From Pseudomonadota bacterium (GTDB lineage: Bacteria; Pseudomonadota; Gammaproteobacteria; Burkholderiales; Rhodocyclaceae), in contig QQUN01000052.1 in NCBI GenBank assembly GCA_008501585.1, positions 23,351-87,350 on the forward strand: DNA of 64,000 bases, written 5' to 3'. Below the pieces are notes generated by a model. The model saw nothing but the letters and a program-made list of their open reading frames with translations. It made no database searches and was not told the DNA's origin. The number at the start of each line of letters is the position of its first letter. Positions within the stretch are counted from its first letter, which is position 1. Position numbers and translations under genes: made by a program. Shown here in pieces: positions 52,851-61,511 of this stretch.

Positions 52851-54353
52851 TTACAGCGCGCCGTTTTCCCACGGGCCGGTGATTGCGAAGCTCACGCCCG
52901 GCGTCTGGATGTTGAAGAACAGCCACTCGTTGTGGAAGGTGGCGCCGGCCGATTCGCTGCCGACATAGTTGCTGTTGAACACGCGGCCGGAGGGGCGGGT
53001 ATAGCTGCCCATGCCGTTGGCGCTGAAGTCCATGTTGTTGGCGCAGAACGGGAAGGCGGTGCCATCGAGCGTCAGGCCGTGGATCATCTGCGGGTCGCGG
53101 CTGCCGTCCTCGCACAGGATCAGGCTGCCGCGCGGGCTCCAGGCGATGTTGTCGGGGTTGTTGACCACGCTCGCACCGCTCGACTCGAAGACCAGCGCGA
53201 AGGTTTCACGCCGCGGGTCATAGGCGAAGATCTGGCCCTGGCCGGCGGCGCCGCCGCTGGTCGAGCACACATAGATCACCCCGTTGCCGTACCAGCAGCC
53301 TTCGCCGCGGACGATGCTCGAGGCGCCCTGCACCAGGCCCTGGGCGCGGACGCCGCCGTAGCTGGTGCCGGAGACGAAGGGCTTGTTGGGGTCGTCGATA
53401 TCCACCCATTCCACATCCCAGCTCATGCCGGCGACCATGCCGGCCGCGCCGGTATTGAAGTAGCCGTACTGGGTGCCCAGGATCGTGATGCTGGCGTTGT
53501 GGGCGGCGACGAGGCGCATCATCTGCAGGCGGCCGCCAGCGGCGGGGTTGCCCGGCACCTTGGGCAGGAAGCGGTAGAAGCCCGAGGGGGTGCTGTCTTC
53601 GGTCTCGTAGATGATGCCGGTGGCCGGGTCGACGGCGATCGCCTCGTGGCTGAAACAGCCCATGTCGGTCAGCGGCACCGGGTTGGCGGCACCCACCGCG
53701 GGGATGTCGAAACAGTAGCCGTGCTGTTTGGTGTAGGCGCTGCCGGAGTGGAGGCCGTTGCTGGTTTCCTCGCAGGAGATCCAGGAGTTCCACGGCGTCG
53801 GGCCGCCGGCGCAGTTGCGGATCGTGCCGCTGATCGAGGCGTAGGCGCCCACCCACTGCTTGAGGCGCGGTGCGAAGACCAGGTTGGTGGTGCCGCCGTT
53901 GCAGGCCGGATCGTAGGTGACCTTGGGCGAGGCGAAGGAGCCGCCGGTGCCGCCTTGTTCATGGTTGCGCACCAGCACGATCTTGTTGGCGTCGGAGGCG
54001 ACCACCGCCATGCCGTCGTGCGCGCCCGGGGTGGGGCGGCCGTCGGACATGATGTCGCCGGTCCAGCCGAAGGACCAGTACTTGAAGCCGGCGGGCAGTT
54101 GCAGCAGCGGCAGGCCGGTGACCTCGTCGGCCACCGGGGCGAGCGGGCCGTAGTCGGGGCTGTAGGGCAGGGCGGCGGCGGCGGCCTTGCCGGACAGGGC
54201 GGCGAAGGGCATGACCAGTGCGGCGCTGCTGGCCACACTGCTCTTGAGGAAGCCGCGGCGGCTGAAGCTCCAGTGCGGGTCCATGTGACCGGCGGACTCG
54301 CCCTGGGTCAGTTCGCGGATGATGTCGAGGTGGTCGTCGTGACGCAGGCTCAT
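52851..54353 (-). CDS. PhoX-type (DUF839) alkaline phosphatase family protein
   Basis: A 500-aa PhoX-family protein. The N-terminus holds a Tat signal (SRRGFLKSSVASSAALV, about 31-47), so it is exported folded, as expected for PhoX with its Fe-Ca cofactor. The body is a six-bladed propeller type: NHEQGG, WISCEETSNG, MGCFSHEAIAVDPATGIIYETED and WSPRGSLILCEDG are DUF839 landmarks (metal and phosphate contact regions). Expected to hydrolyse organic phosphates in the periplasm. A PEP-CTERM protein gene lies just upstream on the same strand (40 nt). Confidence 0.88.
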   Translation of the reverse strand: MSLRHDDHLDIIRELTQGESAGHMDPHWSFSRRGFLKSSVASSAALVMPFAALSGKAAAAALPYSPDYGPLAPVADEVTGLPLLQLPAGFKYWSFGWTGDIMSDGRPTPGAHDGMAVVASDANKIVLVRNHEQGGTGGSFASPKVTYDPACNGGTTNLVFAPRLKQWVGAYASISGTIRNCAGGPTPWNSWISCEETSNGLHSGSAYTKQHGYCFDIPAVGAANPVPLTDMGCFSHEAIAVDPATGIIYETEDSTPSGFYRFLPKVPGNPAAGGRLQMMRLVAAHNASITILGTQYGYFNTGAAGMVAGMSWDVEWVDIDDPNKPFVSGTSYGGVRAQGLVQGASSIVRGEGCWYGNGVIYVCSTSGGAAGQGQIFAYDPRRETFALVFESSGASVVNNPDNIAWSPRGSLILCEDGSRDPQMIHGLTLDGTAFPFCANNMDFSANGMGSYTRPSGRVFNSNYVGSESAGATFHNEWLFFNIQTPGVSFAITGPWENGAL

Positions 54354-54393
54354 TGTTCTCTCCAGTGTTTTTTGGGGTTGGGGGGGCAGGGGG

Positions 54394-54954
54394 TCAGGCG
54401 CGGCGACGCAGGCGCAGTGCCGCGCTCAGGCCGAGGCCGGCGAGGAACATGGCGTAGGTCTCGGGCTCGGGCACGCTGGCGGTGATGGTGTAGGCCAGCG
54501 GGCCGCTGCCCACGCCGTCGGCGTAGTCGGCGATGGCCAGCACGAAGGGGCCGTCGCCGTAGACATTGGTGAAGGACAGTGCCGCCGGCTCGCCGACGCC
54601 ACCGGTGCTCCACGGGCTGAGGCCGTCGGCGCCGGCGATGAACAGCGAGGACAGCCCGTCCGAACTCATGTTGGCGTAGTGGGTGGTGTCGCTCTCGGTG
54701 CCAAACCACACCGCGATGTAGGGATCGAGGTCGGCATGGTTAGGGGTGACGGTGATGGACACCTCGGCGAGGAGGTCGGCGGTGAAGGTCCACAGGGACC
54801 AGTTCGTGCCGTCCGTCCACGGGCCGCTTTCGGCGGCCACGGTGCCGGCGAAACTGCCGCTCGAGAGGTGGCCGAGGTAGGTGGGGGCGGCCGCGTGGGC
54901 GGCCTGCGCGCCGGCGAGGGCCAGCGCGGCCAGCAGGGCGTGCTTTGTCATCAT
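54394..54954 (-). CDS. PEP-CTERM sorted surface protein
   Basis: A 186-aa secreted protein with a signal peptide (cleavage near AHAA, about residue 22) and the C-terminal sorting signal VPEPETYAMFLAGLGLSAAL ending in RLRRRA: the PEP motif, one membrane span and a basic tail recognised by exosortase. The middle (about 25-155) is a beta-rich DVUA-like domain with no known activity. An exosortase and exopolysaccharide locus must lie elsewhere. It precedes phoX by 40 nt, so co-expression is plausible. Confidence 0.88.
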   Translation of the reverse strand: MMTKHALLAALALAGAQAAHAAAPTYLGHLSSGSFAGTVAAESGPWTDGTNWSLWTFTADLLAEVSITVTPNHADLDPYIAVWFGTESDTTHYANMSSDGLSSLFIAGADGLSPWSTGGVGEPAALSFTNVYGDGPFVLAIADYADGVGSGPLAYTITASVPEPETYAMFLAGLGLSAALRLRRRA

Positions 54955-55066
54955 GGGACATCGCTCCGTTGAAGGGGGATGTCCAGTGTTCCGCCGCCGT
55001 GTGAAGCCCGATGGCGCCCGGTGGCGCCGAAAACTAGTCCGTTCGGGTGATGGTGCGCAGGGCCGT

Positions 55067-55846
55067 TCAGCGGCCGCTGAAGCGTGGAGGGCGCTTGTCG
55101 CGGAAGGCCTGCATGCCCTCGGCGTAGTCGGTGGTGTCGAGAAAGGCAAAGGCGGCGCGCTTCTCGGCCACCGACAGCGGCCGGTCGTGGCTCAGGCGAT
55201 GCACCCACTGCTTGTGCCAGCGCGCCACCAGCGGGGCGCCGGCGCAGATGCGTGCGGCCGTCTGGTCGGCTTCGGCAAATACCTGCTCATCGTCGACCAC
55301 ACGGGTCAGCAGGCCTTTGGCCATGGCCTCGCGGGCGTCGAAGATGCGCCCTTCGAGCAGGATCTCGAGCACCACGGCGTGTCCGACCAGCGCCAGCAGG
55401 CCGGCCATCTCGCCCGGGTACATCGAAAAGCCCAGCCGGTTGATCGGCGCACCGAAACGGGCGGATTCGCCGGCGATGCGGATGTCGCAGCAGCCGGCAA
55501 TCTCCAGCCCGCCGCCGACACAGGCGCCGCGGATGGCGGCGACGGTCGGAATCGGGCTGTGGCGGATGGCCTCAAGCGCCGAGGCGACCAGAGTGTCGTG
55601 GTAGTGCAGGGCGTCGTCCACGGTGGCGCGCACGGTGCGGAATTCCTCGATGTCGCCGCCGGCGGCGAAGGCGTCGTCGCCGTCGCCACGCAGGATGATG
55701 CAGCGGACGTCGTCGTCGGTGGCGGCTCGCGCCAGGCACTCGCGCAGTGCGATCCACATGCTGGCATCGATGGCGTTGAGCTTGCCCGGATGGCTCAGGC
55801 GGATGGTCAGGGTCTGCCCGTGGCGATGCTCGATGATCTGTCCCAT
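55067..55846 (-). CDS. Enoyl-CoA hydratase/isomerase family protein
   Basis: A 259-aa crotonase-fold protein. Oxyanion-hole segments are AFAAGGDIEEFR (about 63-74) and IRGACVGGGLEIAGCCDIRIA, and the active-site region GAPINRLGFSMYPGEMAGL lacks the standard catalytic Glu pair of hydratases, so isomerase, decarboxylase or another crotonase chemistry is possible. ATG at 55846 follows AGGATC; upstream frame to 56167 is antisense to the promoter region of yjcH. No pathway neighbours. Confidence 0.82.
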   Translation of the reverse strand: MGQIIEHRHGQTLTIRLSHPGKLNAIDASMWIALRECLARAATDDDVRCIILRGDGDDAFAAGGDIEEFRTVRATVDDALHYHDTLVASALEAIRHSPIPTVAAIRGACVGGGLEIAGCCDIRIAGESARFGAPINRLGFSMYPGEMAGLLALVGHAVVLEILLEGRIFDAREAMAKGLLTRVVDDEQVFAEADQTAARICAGAPLVARWHKQWVHRLSHDRPLSVAEKRAAFAFLDTTDYAEGMQAFRDKRPPRFSGR

Positions 55847-56156
55847 AAATTGATCCTGATCAAGTATTTTGCGCGGCGCAGCATGACCAGGTTGCCGTTC
55901 GTCGGTCGTTTGACGCGATATTTGCTGCGACCGCAAAAAAATAGCCATACGCTCTGGTATGGGGTCTTGTGCATGATATATCATGCCGCCAACCACACGA
56001 TCGCGATCTGAATCGCGACACGAAACATCGGGCGTTGATCCGGGAACAAGGGGGCGAGCGCATGTGCCAGGGAGGCACGGGCGCGACAGACCTGCCAGGG
56101 CGGATCGACTCCGGAACCATTGTTGATGGTTTTTTTCTGGGAAGGGAGGTCGCAGC
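55847..56156. other. Divergent promoter region with two perfect palindromes
   Basis: 310 bases between the enoyl-CoA hydratase and yjcH-actP. Contains CCATAC-6-GTATGG (55945-55962) and GCATGATATATCATGC (55971-55986). No gene seen. The A-rich tract at 55935-55942 may belong to a promoter. Confidence 0.6.
55971..55986. promoter_or_regulatory. Perfect 16-bp palindrome upstream of yjcH-actP
   Basis: GCATGATATATCATGC is fully self-complementary and lies about 170 nt before the yjcH start, 9 nt from the CCATAC/GTATGG pair. Probably a regulator site for the acetate-uptake operon or the divergent hydratase gene. Confidence 0.6.
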
Positions 56157-56477
56157 ATGTCTAGCACTGCTTATGCGCACATTCGCAACAATCCGCAGTT
56201 CGCCCGCCTGGTGAGCACTCGGGGGCGATTTGCGTGGTTTCTGTCGGCGATTGTCTTTGTCGTTTTCTTCAGTTTCGTGATGGCCGTGGCGTTCGCGCCC
56301 GACTTTCTCGCGCAGCGCCCGTTTGCCGGGAGCAACGTCACCATCGGTATTCTTGCCGGGCTGTTCCAGTTCGTCGTTTTCTGGGTGCTGACGCTGGTCT
56401 ATGTGCGCCGTGCCAATGGCGAGTTCGATGACCTGAACAAGGCGATCATCGACGCCGCGTCGCGGGAGGGCAAATGA
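56157..56477 (+). CDS. yjcH: DUF485 membrane protein YjcH
   Basis: A 106-aa inner-membrane protein with two hydrophobic segments (about 26-49 and 63-83). It is the standard small partner encoded immediately before acetate symporters; its role is unknown but co-occurrence is very strong. GGAGG at 56144-56148 precedes the ATG, and its stop overlaps the actP ATG by 4 nt. Confidence 0.92.
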   Translation: MSSTAYAHIRNNPQFARLVSTRGRFAWFLSAIVFVVFFSFVMAVAFAPDFLAQRPFAGSNVTIGILAGLFQFVVFWVLTLVYVRRANGEFDDLNKAIIDAASREGK

Positions 56478-58150
56478 TGCGTGCTCTCACATGGATGCGT
56501 TCGCTCGCGCTGAGCGCCAGCCTGGTCTCCGTGTCGGCCTTTGCCGGCGATGCGATCAGCCAGACCACCAAGCAGCCGATCAACTTCACCGCCATCGGCA
56601 TGTTCATCCTGTTTGTGCTGATGACGCTCGGCATCACCTACTGGGCGGCCAGCCGCACCAAGTCGACGGCCGATTTCTACACCGCCGGCGGCGGCATCTC
56701 GGGCGCGCAGAACGGCCTGGCCATTGCCGGTGACTACATGTCGGCCGCCACGCTGCTCGGCCTGACCGCCATGATGTACACCCGCGGTGTCGACGCCTAC
56801 ATCTACATGATTGCCTTCTTTGTGGGCTGGCCGGTGATCCTGTTCCTGATGGCCGAGCGCCTGCGCAACTTGGGCAAGTTCACCTTCGCCGACATCACCG
56901 CGTATCGCCTCAACCAGGGCAAGGTGCGGACCATGGCCGCGGCCAGCTCGCTGGTGGTGGTGTGCTTCTACCTGGTGGCGCAGATGGTTGGCGCGGGGCA
57001 GCTGATCAAGCTGCTGTTCGGCCTCGATTATGGTGTTGCGCTGGTGCTGGTCGGTGCGCTGATGATGGTGTATGTCACCTTCGGCGGCATGGTGGCCACC
57101 ACCTGGGTGCAGATCATCAAGGCGTGCATGCTGCTGTTCGGCGGCACGACGGTGGTGCTGCTGGCGCTGAGCCAGTTCGACTTCAGCTTTGAAGTGCTCA
57201 CCTCGCGCGCCATCTCGGTGCACTCCCTGGGCGAGAAGCTGCTCGCCCCCGGCAGCCTGCTGGCGGATCCGGTGACCGCTATCTCGCTGGGTCTTGGCCT
57301 GATGTTCGGTACCGCCGGACTGCCGCACATCCTGATGCGCTTCTTCACCGTGACCGACGCCAAGGAGGCACGCAAGTCGGTGCTCTACGCCTCGGGCATC
57401 GTCGCCTACTTCTTCAACGTCGTGGCGCTGATGGGCCTGGCGGCAATCATCATCGTTGGCCAGAACCCCGAGTATTTCGAGGGCGGCGCCATCGGTGGCG
57501 CCATCATCGGCGGCGGCAACATGGTGGCCATGCACCTGGCCAAGGCGGTTGGCGGCGACATCCTGCTCGGTTTCCTGTCGGCGGTGGCCTTTGCCACCAT
57601 CCTGGCGGTGGTGGCGGGGCTGGCGCTGGCCGGTGCCTCGGCCATCTCGCACGACATCTATTCGCGGGTGATCATGAAGGGGCAGGCCTCGGAAAAGGCC
57701 GAGCTGCGCATGTCCAAGATCGCCACCATCGGCCTGGGCATCGTGGCCGTGCTGCTCGGCCTGGCCTTCGAGAAGATGAACGTCGCCTTCATGGTGGCGC
57801 TGGCCTTCGGCGTGGCCGCCTCGGCCAACTTCCCTGTGCTGATCCTCTCCATGTACTGGAAGGGGCTGACCACGCGCGGCGCGCTGGCCGGCGGCTACAT
57901 CGGCCTGTTCTCGGCCACCGCCCTGGTGGTGCTGTCGAAGTCGGTGTGGGTGGACGTGTTCGGCTATGCCGAGGCGCTGTTCCCCTACACCCAGCCGGCC
58001 CTGTTCTCGATGCCGCTGGCCTTCCTGTCGGCAATCGTGGTGTCCAACCTCGATTCGAGCCGCGATGCGGCCGCCGAGCGTGAGGCCTTCGGCGACCAGT
58101 ACGTGCGTGCCCAGACCGGCCTGGGGGCCGCGACCGCGGCTTCGCACTGA
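56474..58150 (+). CDS. actP: Cation/acetate symporter ActP
   Basis: A 558-aa sodium:solute symporter (SSS family) with about 13 membrane segments after a cleavable N-terminal leader (1-24). DFYTAGGGISGAQNGLAIAGDYMSAATLLG (about 66-95, in two halves) and FGTAGLPHILMRFFTV are ActP signatures. It imports acetate and glycolate. With malate synthase G in the same window it supports growth on C2 acids. Overlap with yjcH implies coupled translation. Confidence 0.95.
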   Translation: MMRALTWMRSLALSASLVSVSAFAGDAISQTTKQPINFTAIGMFILFVLMTLGITYWAASRTKSTADFYTAGGGISGAQNGLAIAGDYMSAATLLGLTAMMYTRGVDAYIYMIAFFVGWPVILFLMAERLRNLGKFTFADITAYRLNQGKVRTMAAASSLVVVCFYLVAQMVGAGQLIKLLFGLDYGVALVLVGALMMVYVTFGGMVATTWVQIIKACMLLFGGTTVVLLALSQFDFSFEVLTSRAISVHSLGEKLLAPGSLLADPVTAISLGLGLMFGTAGLPHILMRFFTVTDAKEARKSVLYASGIVAYFFNVVALMGLAAIIIVGQNPEYFEGGAIGGAIIGGGNMVAMHLAKAVGGDILLGFLSAVAFATILAVVAGLALAGASAISHDIYSRVIMKGQASEKAELRMSKIATIGLGIVAVLLGLAFEKMNVAFMVALAFGVAASANFPVLILSMYWKGLTTRGALAGGYIGLFSATALVVLSKSVWVDVFGYAEALFPYTQPALFSMPLAFLSAIVVSNLDSSRDAAAEREAFGDQYVRAQTGLGAATAASH

Positions 58151-58186
58151 CGCACCGCGCGGCCCCTGTGCCGCGCGATACGCCAC

Positions 58187-58218
58187 ACCCCGGCCCGCAG
58201 TTCAGGCCGGGGTTTTTC
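58187..58218 (+). terminator. Terminator of yjcH-actP
   Basis: ACCCCGGCC (58187-58195) pairs with GGCCGGGGT (58205-58213), followed by TTTTTCG. Confidence 0.9.
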
Positions 58219-58273
58219 GTTCACCCGGCGACCGGCTAGACTGGCGCCCTTTCCTGCCGTGCCGAGTCACACC

Positions 58274-60466
58274 ATGTTTGTCCGTTGCCTTGCCGTCCTG
58301 TTGCTCTGTCTGATGCAGACCCTGCCGGCGCGGGCGGCCGACGGGGGCGTGGCCCTGGTGCTCTCGGGCGGCGGCGCGCGGGGCGTGGCCCATATCGGTG
58401 TGCTCAAGGTGATGGAGCAGATGCGCATCCCGGTCGATTGCGTGGTCGGCACCAGTATGGGCGCGATCGTCGCGGCCGCCTACGCGGCCGGCGTGCCGCT
58501 CGACGAGATGGAGCGCCAGGTGCGCGCGGCGGACTGGGATGCGATCTTTGCCAACACCGTGGCGCGTGACCTGCAGCCCTTCCGCGAAAAGCAGGATGCC
58601 TCGCGCAACCGCAGCGCGCTGTCGCTGGGCTATGGCAAGGGCCGGGTGCTGCTGCCTCACAGCGCCATTGCCGGGCAGGAACTGGATCGTTTCCTGCAGC
58701 GCCTGATCGGCTCGGCCGACGCCCTGAGCAACTTCGACACCCTGGCGCTGCCCTTCCGCGCCATGGCGACGGATCTGGAAACCGGCGCCCTGGTGGTGCT
58801 CAACGACGGGCCGGTATGGCGGGCCATGCGCGCCAGCATGGCGGTGCCCGGCGTGTTCCTGCCGATCGAGCGTGAGGGGCGCTTGCTGGTCGATGGCGGC
58901 CTGGTGCTCAACCTGCCGGTCGATGAAGGGCGCCGGTTGTGCGGGTCGCGCGTCATTGCGGTCAACCTGGGCACGCCGCCGATGGCGCGCGAGCGCCTGC
59001 AGTCGGCCACCGACATCGTGCTGCAGGCAATCAATCTGGCGCTGGAGCAGAACGTGGCCCAGCAGCTGGCCACGCTCGGCCCGGATGACGCGCTGGTGCA
59101 GGTCGATCTGGGCACCATCACCTCGATGGACTTCGACCGCGTGCTCGAAACCCTTCCGCTGGGCGAGGCGGCTGCACGCCGTGCCGCCCCCGATCTGGCG
59201 CGCTTCAGTGTCGATGCCGATACCTTTGCGGCGTGGCAGCGCCAGCGCCAGGCACGCTGGCGGCTGCCGGAACCGGTGATCCGCCAGGTGCATGTCGACG
59301 GCCTGCGCTATGTGCCGCCCGGCGCGGTGGCCGCGCGGCTGCAGGCGCTGGAAGGCCGTCCGCTCGATCGCGAGGTGCTCGAGGCGCGCATTGACCGGCT
59401 CTACAGCGGCGGCGACTTCGAGCGCCTGCGCTACAGCCTGGTGCGCGACGGCGCGGTGGCGGACTTGCACATCGAGGCCGCCGAGAAATCCTGGGGCCCG
59501 ACCTTCCTGCGCTTTGGCGGCGGGCTGTCAGCGGATTTTGAAGGCGATGGCGCCGTCGGCCTCTACGCCGGCGTGTCGCGGCGCTGGCTCAACCGCTGGG
59601 GCGCACGCCTCGACGCCGACCTTCAACTGGGCACCACCAACCGTTTCCGGACCGAGCTGTACCAGCCGCTGGGGCTCAACGCAGCGTGGTTTCTGGCGCC
59701 GTCGGTTGAGGCGCAGGCGCGGGCCACGCCGGTCTATGTCGACGGCAAGAAGCTGGCCGACTACAAGATCCGCGAGCGCACGCTGGGCCTGGACCTGGGC
59801 TATGAAATGGGAGAGTGGGGCGAGGCGCGTGTCGGTTTGCGTCGCGGCACCCAGCGCGCCGAGGTGCTGGCGGGCCTGGCCTTGTATCCCGCGGTGGACC
59901 TGAATACCGGCTGGCTGGAGGCCTCGGCCACGCTCGACCGGCTCGACAGCCCGTTCTTCCCGCGTCGCGGCTATGCGGCCCGCTTGCAGGTCGAGCGTCA
60001 CCACCAGCGTTTCGGCAGTGACCAGGACTACACCCTGACGGCGCTCAACGGCTCGGCCGCCTTCTCCTACCAGGAGCACAGCGCGCAGCTCGGGGCCCTG
60101 GTATCGGGCAGCCCCGATCGCGACCTCCCGGCCGCGGCGCGCACGGCGCTGGGGGGTCCCTTTCTGCTGTCGGGTTATCGTTACGGCGAGCTGACGGCGG
60201 ATCAGGTCTTCCTGCTGCGCGGGGCGTGGTACCGGCGCATCAGCAAGTTGCCCGATTCGCTGGGCCGCGGCGTGTACGTGGGCGCCACCTACGAGTGGGC
60301 CAGCCTGCGCGCCTATGCCTCGGCCGGGGCGGATGACGGCGTCTTCCGCTCCGCGTCGCTGTTTGTCGGTGCCGACACGGTGCTCGGGCCGCTGTACCTG
60401 GGGGCGGGGATGTCGCCGGAGATCAACGAGCTGCGCTTCTACCTGCAGTTCGGCCAGCCGTATTGA
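58274..60466 (+). CDS. Patatin-like phospholipase fused to an outer-membrane barrel (PlpD type)
   Basis: A 730-aa exported protein. Signal peptide about 1-21; patatin domain about 25-300 with oxyanion loop GGGARG (32-37), nucleophile Ser61 in GTSMG (59-63) and the DGG dyad Asp near 208; a POTRA-like module about 330-400 (QVHVDGLRYVPPGAVAARL); then a BamA/surface-antigen-type 16-strand barrel to the C-terminus. This is the type Vd secretion layout of PlpD: the lipase passes to the surface through its own barrel. ATG at 58274 is preferred over GTG at 58259. Convergent with the GntR gene. Confidence 0.9.
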   Translation: MFVRCLAVLLLCLMQTLPARAADGGVALVLSGGGARGVAHIGVLKVMEQMRIPVDCVVGTSMGAIVAAAYAAGVPLDEMERQVRAADWDAIFANTVARDLQPFREKQDASRNRSALSLGYGKGRVLLPHSAIAGQELDRFLQRLIGSADALSNFDTLALPFRAMATDLETGALVVLNDGPVWRAMRASMAVPGVFLPIEREGRLLVDGGLVLNLPVDEGRRLCGSRVIAVNLGTPPMARERLQSATDIVLQAINLALEQNVAQQLATLGPDDALVQVDLGTITSMDFDRVLETLPLGEAAARRAAPDLARFSVDADTFAAWQRQRQARWRLPEPVIRQVHVDGLRYVPPGAVAARLQALEGRPLDREVLEARIDRLYSGGDFERLRYSLVRDGAVADLHIEAAEKSWGPTFLRFGGGLSADFEGDGAVGLYAGVSRRWLNRWGARLDADLQLGTTNRFRTELYQPLGLNAAWFLAPSVEAQARATPVYVDGKKLADYKIRERTLGLDLGYEMGEWGEARVGLRRGTQRAEVLAGLALYPAVDLNTGWLEASATLDRLDSPFFPRRGYAARLQVERHHQRFGSDQDYTLTALNGSAAFSYQEHSAQLGALVSGSPDRDLPAAARTALGGPFLLSGYRYGELTADQVFLLRGAWYRRISKLPDSLGRGVYVGATYEWASLRAYASAGADDGVFRSASLFVGADTVLGPLYLGAGMSPEINELRFYLQFGQPY

Positions 60467-60481
60467 GCGCCGCTCAAGCGC

Positions 60482-61153
60482 TCAGGCCGCCTCGGTGCGC
60501 GAGGCGGCGATGCGGGCCAGTGCCTTGCGACCGCTGGCGATGTGTTCGCGCATGGCCAGATCGGCGTCATCGGCGTCGCGGGCCAGCATGGCCTTGAGGA
60601 TGCGGCGATGCTCGGTGAGCGACTGTTCGAGGCGGCCGTCGCTGAACAGCGAATGGTGGCGCGACAGCTTGATGACCTTGCGCAGGTCTTCGATCACGTG
60701 CTGCAGCCAGCGGTTGTCGGCAATGCGCTGCACCTCGTGGTGGAAGGCCTGGTTGGCTTCGAAGAAGCCGTTGATGTCCCCCGAGCTGGCCGCCTGCTCC
60801 AGTTCGGCATGGATCTTTTCCAGTTGCTTCAGATCGGCCGGGCGGGCCGTGCGCGTCGCATCGCGGGCGCACTGGCCTTCGAGCAGGCCCATGACGGTGA
60901 AGATCTCGTCCAGGTCGCGCTCGGAGATTTCGGTGACATAGCAGCCGCGCCGGGGCTTGAGGGTAACCAACCCCTCGGAGGCGAGCACCTTGAGCGCCTC
61001 GCGCAGCGGCGTGCGCGAGATGCCGTAGTGTTCGGTCAGGGCCTGCTCGTCGATCCAGGCGCCCGGTTTGAGTTCATGGGCAAAGATCCGCTCGCGCAGG
61101 CGCTCCGCGACTTCCTGGTACAGCGCCATGGGCGCGATGCGAGTTGCGTTCAT
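60482..61153 (-). CDS. GntR-family (FCD) regulator
   Basis: A 223-aa FadR-subfamily regulator: winged helix about 1-75 (DEQALTEHYGISRTPLREALKVL region) and an all-helical FCD ligand domain about 85-215 with metal-binding Asp/His positions (FHHEVQRIADN, LTEHRRIL). It is divergent from the methylmalonyl-CoA mutase gene, and a pair of perfect palindromes lies between, so it very probably controls mutase expression. Start at 61153 follows GGAGACAGG. An upstream frame to 61321 would run over those palindromes. Confidence 0.9.
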   Translation of the reverse strand: MNATRIAPMALYQEVAERLRERIFAHELKPGAWIDEQALTEHYGISRTPLREALKVLASEGLVTLKPRRGCYVTEISERDLDEIFTVMGLLEGQCARDATRTARPADLKQLEKIHAELEQAASSGDINGFFEANQAFHHEVQRIADNRWLQHVIEDLRKVIKLSRHHSLFSDGRLEQSLTEHRRILKAMLARDADDADLAMREHIASGRKALARIAASRTEAA

Positions 61154-61285
61154 GTGGACCTGTCTCCTCTCGGGGTGACCTTGGCGTGGCATACGGTGGC
61201 CGGTTGCGACGAAATGCGCACCGACGGTTAACGATGAGCCGGGTTGCGCGTAGCATGATAACGCGAATCCGGTTCCTCTTGCATT

Positions 61286-61310
61286 CATAATTATGGATAA
61301 AGTATTATCC
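61286..61310. promoter_or_regulatory. Candidate GntR operator overlapping the mutase promoter
   Basis: CATAATTATG (61286-61295) and GGATAA-AGTA-TTATCC (61295-61310) are both perfect palindromes sharing one base. They cover the -10 box of the mutase promoter, so binding would repress. Confidence 0.65.
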
Positions 61311-61406
61311 TGCCATTGCAAGTCAAGATCCTGTGCAGCGTCCAGTCACAAAGAGGGCGTCGCTTCGGCGGCGGAGAGGGAGGGATGCTAGCGCAGGGCG
61401 CCGACG

Positions 61407-61431
61407 GCCGCCCGCGGTTATCGCGGGCGGC
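61407..61431 (+). promoter_or_regulatory. Perfect hairpin in the mutase leader
   Basis: GCCGCCCGCG and CGCGGGCGGC form a 10-bp perfect stem around GTTAT, 80 nt before the mutase ATG. No T run follows; it may stabilise or attenuate the message. Confidence 0.5.
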
Positions 61432-61511
61432 GCAGTCGCCGCCTCACCCCAAGCAGAACATACGCGGGCTCGGTGCCGACCTGGCCGGAGCCGCTGATCA
61501 GAGAGGTAAGC

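Larger units (their letters stand above)
61154..61511. other. GntR-mcm regulatory region
   Basis: 358 bases between divergent genes. Holds the palindromes at 61286-61310, a plausible mutase promoter (TTGCAT 61279, TATTAT 61303-61308), and a perfect 10-bp hairpin (61407-61431) in the untranslated leader of the mutase. No gene and no cobalamin riboswitch pattern seen. Confidence 0.65.

Noticed and set aside
61154..61511. Cobalamin riboswitch before the mutase gene
   Set aside because: The leader has a simple hairpin but no B12-box-like sequence that I could recognise.
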